From NCBI GenBank assembly GCA_029945375.1, contig CM057057.1, positions 3,596,001 through 3,660,000 on the forward strand: a stretch of DNA of 64,000 nt, in the 5' to 3' direction. Shown piece after piece: positions 60,187 through 64,000 of this stretch. The DNA comes from Agaricus subrufescens. Lineage: Eukaryota; Basidiomycota; Agaricomycetes; Agaricales; Agaricaceae. Numbering within the stretch: position 1 is the first letter of the stretch; each line of letters opens with the position of its first letter. The notes below the pieces were generated by a model, which ran no database searches, was not told where the DNA came from, and saw only the letters and a list, made by a program, of their open reading frames with translations. A program made the translations under genes and the position numbers.

Positions 60187-60763
60187 CTAAAATTTGGAAA
60201 ACACATGGTCAATGCGATGAAGCACAGAGCGAAAAAAGGACCGACCCTCCGGAGTCTTAGCGATGTAATCAATGGCTTAAAAAGGGTATGAATTAGTTAA
60301 AAGTGAAGGACGGAGCTACAGTCAAGGAACACACCCTGTTGCACTGTCTGGATACTGTCTGCTTCGGCGTCAGGGATTTCAATAGAAAATTCCTGCGGAG
60401 AGTCCAGTGAATGGTCGATCCAGGGGCGAAGCATTGAAGTAAGATTTACCTCTTCGACAGCCATCACGACTTCGACTGCATCTAGACTGTCAAGACCGAG
60501 GTCATTTTGGAAAGACGAGGAGGCCGAGAGCTGGGAAACATGAGCATGAAAGCCATGAAGAACAAATGAATAAAACAGGGAACCTTGGCTGGGTCGACCT
60601 TTTCGAACCCTTTCAACACGTCAAGAACACGCGCCTGAATGGTGTCTTTTGAAAGCCCTGCGGACGCAGAATAACGAGCACGGGGAGTATAAGCAGGCGG
60701 TAGCCTGGGAGAAGCAAAAGTAGCACGAGTGAGAGACCGTGTCGCCAAACGGAAGAAGGACAT
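60187..60763 (-). CDS. ACP1: Mitochondrial acyl carrier protein
   Basis: Carrier for type II mitochondrial fatty acid synthesis and an accessory subunit of complex I. Four exons (minus): 60763-60584, 60530-60450, 60392-60335, 60275-60187; 135 aa. A basic, acid-free presequence ([20 protein letters not shown]) is followed by [16 protein letters not shown] and the 4'-phosphopantetheine site [20 protein letters not shown], where the Ser of DSL is modified. The helix [21 protein letters not shown] completes the fold. The C-terminus continues about 20 residues past the usual end ([16 protein letters not shown]), which may be a real extension or an unrecognised last splice. The gene is 618 bp from RPL16, transcribed away from it. 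Confidence 0.95.
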
Positions 60764-61381
60764 GTTAGTGCAGAGAGTAAGAGAGGTCTGACGCGCTCCG
60801 TGCCCTGGCTCGTCCGGCAATGTCCGAGGTTGTCTAAGTCTTCTCACCAGCAGTTCTCACCGATCGCTTGGTACAGCCCGGCGAAGCCCTCATTCGTCAT
60901 AAGTGCTGTTTCGGCACTATAGGTCGAGATGATATCGGACTGATTTATCCGGGCCGCCATTCGTACGCTCATATTCTAATGAGTTGTAAGAGAGAAATTC
61001 CGTAGCTGCTGTTGGAGAAATTACGGCCTCCCCGCACAGTAGATCACCGCGGCTGAAATGTCGTCGACTGGGAAAATATCGGCATTTCCGAAGAACTCAA
61101 AAGTCAGCAGTTGTAGTCTTGGTGCTCTGGAGTTCGATCCACTCTCCCGTGGGAATCACGCCCTAATTGAAAAGTAGGGCGGGAGTAAGTGGACCGGTGA
61201 TTGCCGGGTAGCAACTGTGTAGTACCAAGATAAGGTTTCCGAGCGGCCAGCCACTTACGATTCGCCCAAGGCCGTCTCCGCTATCGTTGCTCAACTTCAA
61301 GGTGTGCTTTGTCGTCGGCTGACACGGTGATTAACACTCACACGTTTATGTGGCGTTTCCTTCTTCTGCAGACAAACCGTC
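60764..61381. promoter_or_regulatory. Divergent ACP / RPL16 upstream region
   Basis: 618 bp. The RPL16 side ends in ttccttcttctgcagacaaaccgtcATGG, so there may be a leader intron whose acceptor is at about 61371. A T-loop-like sequence (gttcgatcc at 61131) is present, but no tRNA can be folded around it. No gene is seen. Confidence 0.5.
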
Positions 61382-62159
61382 ATGGCCACTTTCTCGTCGA
61401 CGCCTATCGTAATTGATGGCAAGGGGCACCTCCTCGGTCGATTGGCCTCAATCATCTCAAAGCAGATCCTTTCTGGCCAGAAAATTGTCGTCGTCCGATG
61501 CGAGGAGATCAACATCTCTGGAAGCTTTTTCCGAAACAAAGTGCGTTGTATAATATGCAAAATGCAGTGGTTTCTAAACACGAGCCCTGGATATGTGCAG
61601 CTCCGGTACCACAACTTCCTTCACAAGCGTCATATTGTAAATCCCAAAAAGTCTGGACCCTTCCACCACCGTGCACCATCCAAAATCCTTTACCGGGCGA
61701 TTCGGGGCATGGTTCCCCACAAGACTCCTCGAGGCGCAGCAGCGCTTGAGCGCCTTAAGCTGTTTGAGGGTGTCCCTCCTCCTTATGACAAGAAGAAGCG
61801 AATGGTTGTTCCGGAAGCACTAAGGGTTTTGCGGTTGAAGCCCGGGCGCAAATACTGCACTGTCAAGGTGAGTTGGCGGGTGTAAACGAGCTGCCTGGCA
61901 CGAATTGTGTGCTAATGACGGGATGGAACAGCGTCTGTCTCATGAAGTCGGCTGGGGTTACAAAGACGTTGTGGACCGTCTCGAGGACAAGAGGAAGCTC
62001 AAGACCCAAGCGTTCCACGACCGCAAGGTGGGACTGGACTACAAAGTGACTGTAAGGATGGTACTGATGGGTTGACAGGTTACTGCGCTCAAGCTTCGCC
62101 AAAAGGCCATCTCTGATGCCACGCCATCGTTCCCGCAATTGGCACAGCTTGGCTACTAG
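61382..62159 (+). CDS. RPL16: 60S ribosomal protein L16 (uL13)
   Basis: Large cytosolic ribosomal subunit protein (animal L13a). Four exons: 61382-61540, 61601-61867, 61932-62027, 62079-62159; 200 aa, the family length. Key parts: [60 protein letters not shown], then [21 protein letters not shown] and [21 protein letters not shown]. The C-terminus [16 protein letters not shown] follows. Introns are slightly longer (50-65 nt) than average here. Codon use is strongly biased to C-ending codons, as for TEF1. Upstream lies a probable leader-intron acceptor. Confidence 0.97.
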
Positions 62160-62491
62160 GGAGAGGGCTAGGACGGGGTGAGACTGGTATGGTCGACGCT
62201 ATGTTACATTACTGCTATGCACATGCTGGAGAAAATATGATATACAAGTCGTGTGTGTGCGTGTATGCGAGTGTGTGTGACGCGAGTCATGGGCCGGGCG
62301 TGCGCCGAGGCCGGCCGGGGCTGGGGGCAAAATTGAGAATGAGACACGCCCGCCGCCAGCTGAAGCTCTCACTGCCCACCACCGCCCACCGCCCTCCCCG
62401 CCCTCCGCCCACCACCCGCCTCCGTCCTCCGCCCACCGTCCGCCGCCGCCGCCCCACCAATCCCGCCCGTCCCTCCCCCCCCGCCCCCGCC
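62160..62491. other. GC-rich region upstream of the KH gene
   Basis: 332 bp. A gt-rich stretch (about 62248-62280) is followed by ccgcc/caccgccc repeats (about 62370-62480) on the plus strand just before the ATG. The C-rich leader continues into intron 1. No gene is seen. Confidence 0.55.
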
Positions 62492-63609
62492 ATGCCCTCA
62501 GACCAAGGTGAGCCCCTGCCCTGCCCCTGCCCCCGCCTCACCGTCCCCCGCAGCGTCCTCCCAGCCCCTCCCGTTCCCCCTCCAACTCGCCCCCTCCCCA
62601 AGACTCCCTTACCCTCCGCGCCCTTGTCAGCACAAAGGACGCAGGCGTCATCATCGGCAAGGCCGGCAAAAACGTCGCTGACCTGCGCGAGCAGACTGGC
62701 GTCAAGGCTGGCGTTAGCAAGGTCATCCCCGGCGTCCATGAACGTGTCCTCACCGTCTCCGGCTCCATCGACGCGGTTGCAAAGGCGCGTCCCCCCTTTT
62801 TTCTTCGCTTGCATTCCCTGACCTTTATCCCCCAGGCCTATACCCTTATCATCACACAGCTGGTCACCGCTAGTCCCGCCTCTCCCGTCGTCTCGTCCCC
62901 ATCCGCTATTCACACTTCCATCCGCCTCCTTATCTCCCACAATCTCATGGGCACCATCATAGGCCGCAGCGGCCTCAAAATCAAGGCCATCCAAGACAAC
63001 TCTGGCGCCCGTATGGTAGCTTCCAAAGAAATGTTGCCTCAATCAACCGAGCGCATTGTCGAGGTCCAGGGCGCCCCTGAGGCGATCGGTCGCGCAGTCG
63101 AGGAAATCGGAAAATGTTTGCTCGAGGACTGGGAGCGGGGCCTTGGCACCGTCCTTTTCCATCCAGGCACCGTAGACGATCGCTCAGGGGGTAATCGTCG
63201 CCAAGGTAGTTATTCTACCTCTCCGCAGTACGGTGCTCAACGCCGTGCCAATGGAGATGGCGGCAACCGCGGTCGCGTCTCACCTCCTGGTTCACCCACC
63301 CACTCCCCAGTTTCCTCCCAACCGCCTGCCAATTTGCGGACGCAAAACATTTCTATTCCTTCTGACATGGTCGGTTGCATCATCGGACGGAGTGGAACGA
63401 AAATTACCGAGATCAGACGACTTTCTGGTTCGAAAATCTCGATTGCAAAAGCTCCACACGACGAGACGGGAGAGCGTATGTTCACGATAGTCGGTACTCC
63501 CGAGGCAAACGAGAAAGCTTTGTTCCTGCTGTACAACCAACTTGAGAGTGAGAAGGAGAGGAGAGTTGGAAGAGAGGCTCAACAACAACAGGAACTCCAG
63601 CAGGAATGA
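62492..63609 (+). CDS. Triple-KH RNA-binding protein (PCBP / Hek2-like)
   Basis: Cytoplasmic or nuclear poly(C)-type RNA-binding protein. Three exons: 62492-62507, 62603-62784, 62836-63609; 323 aa. The first coding exon is only 16 nt (MPSDQ) and joins DSLTLRALVSTKDAGV. Three KH domains carry GXXG loops: VIIGKAGKNVADLREQTG (about 17-34), TIIGRSGLKIKAIQDNSG (about 110-127) and CIIGRSGTKITEIRRLSG (about 249-266). A Gly/Ser/Arg-rich linker lies between KH2 and KH3, and a Gln-rich end follows. Intron 2 (62785-62835) begins with GC (AAG|gcgcgt). Using the GT two bases later breaks the frame before AYTLIITQLV. The order and spacing (KH1-KH2 close, KH3 distant) match PCBP and yeast Hek2. Confidence 0.94.
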
Positions 63610-64000
63610 AGAAGACTCGTTTCCCAGAACCACGAAGATGGAGCCAATTTCTTTTTGCAACCCAGGAATACTCTCGTTGCCAGTCCTCTCTTGGTGCACG
63701 TCCATGTACTCCCCCAATCACAGTATCAATTGACTTTCTTTTACTAAATTCTCTCCTCTGACTCCGCCATTCTTGCCATCCCCCCACACCTGCCAAACGC
63801 AACTTGAGAAAATATGAAACCAAAAAAGAAAAATTACCTGCCTCGTATGTTCTTGATCAATCAACTTTTCTGGCCAATCATCTTCGCTCTTCACCCCACT
63901 TATTGTATGCTTCTCCCGACATCACATTACTGTCTGACGTGTCAAAAGTATTCCACTAGCTTAATTTACTCATTTCGTGTTTCAACTGGGGCAGATATTG
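63610..64000. other. Right edge, 3' flank of the KH gene
   Basis: 391 bp, pyrimidine-rich and AT-rich. Probably the 3' UTR and downstream spacer; no further gene can be recognised before the window ends. Confidence 0.5.

Noticed and set aside
61085..61160. Possible tRNA suggested by a T-loop-like gttcgatcc
   Set aside because: The T-stem has mismatches, no acceptor stem can be paired with any upstream 7-mer, and no A-box is placed correctly.
62287..63042. 251-codon antisense frame over the KH gene
   Set aside because: It is the shadow of a C-rich leader and of coding sequence with strong GXXG motifs on the plus strand.

Overview
This window is nuclear DNA from a filamentous basidiomycete, most likely an Agaricomycete. 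The evidence is the very dense introns (about 45-60 nt, usually GT-AG), the compact gene spacing with frequent opposite-strand neighbours, and the gene content: EF-1-alpha, a Pil1-type eisosome protein, fungal IPI1 and MED5, and a fungal Zrc1-type transporter. I rebuilt every gene model by hand from both strands, checking splice sites, codon phase and family motifs. About 39 protein-coding genes can be supported. I found no tRNA, rRNA, CRISPR array, transposon, virus-like element or biosynthetic cluster.

Layout. 0-10 kb: the 5' end of RPL32, TEF1, a dienelactone hydrolase, a membrane GNAT protein, ELP5, an unrecognised Ser-rich protein and mitochondrial aspartate aminotransferase. 10-20 kb: aspartyl-tRNA synthetase, a single-pass membrane protein, an SSH4/EAR1-like Rsp5 adaptor divergent from the AMPK gamma subunit SNF4, a START-like protein, a membrane-anchored methyltransferase and VAM7. 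20-30 kb: an MTM1-type carrier, eIF4E, PIL1, a GRIP golgin, PEX14 and mitochondrial EF-Tu. 30-40 kb: GCV3, the complex I ESSS subunit, NAA40, RIO2, an SPF30-like Tudor protein and a divergent pair of related coiled-coil proteins of unknown function. 40-50 kb: MED5, a zinc transporter, a 1.5-kb gene-free stretch, eIF3h and a secreted DPBB protein. 50-64 kb: IPI1, a four-TM protein, a small unknown, AIM6, bL17m, an SMP-30 family protein, mitochondrial ACP, RPL16 and a triple-KH protein.

The window is mostly housekeeping. Two themes recur. One is protein synthesis and its regulation: RPL32, RPL16, TEF1, AspRS, eIF4E, eIF3h, ELP5, RIO2, IPI1 and NAA40. The other is the mitochondrion: AAT, MTM1, EF-Tu, GCV3, ESSS, ACP, bL17m and AIM6. 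Neighbours are not arranged as pathways. The adjacency of interest is regulatory: short bidirectional promoters and convergent genes whose stop codons lie 8 to 56 bp apart.

The most unusual signals are seven introns that can only be read in frame with a GC donor, a 9-nt microexon, and the divergent pair of uncharacterised relatives at 37.2-40.1 kb. I saw nothing that clearly forms an undescribed multi-gene system; that pair is the best candidate for new biology.
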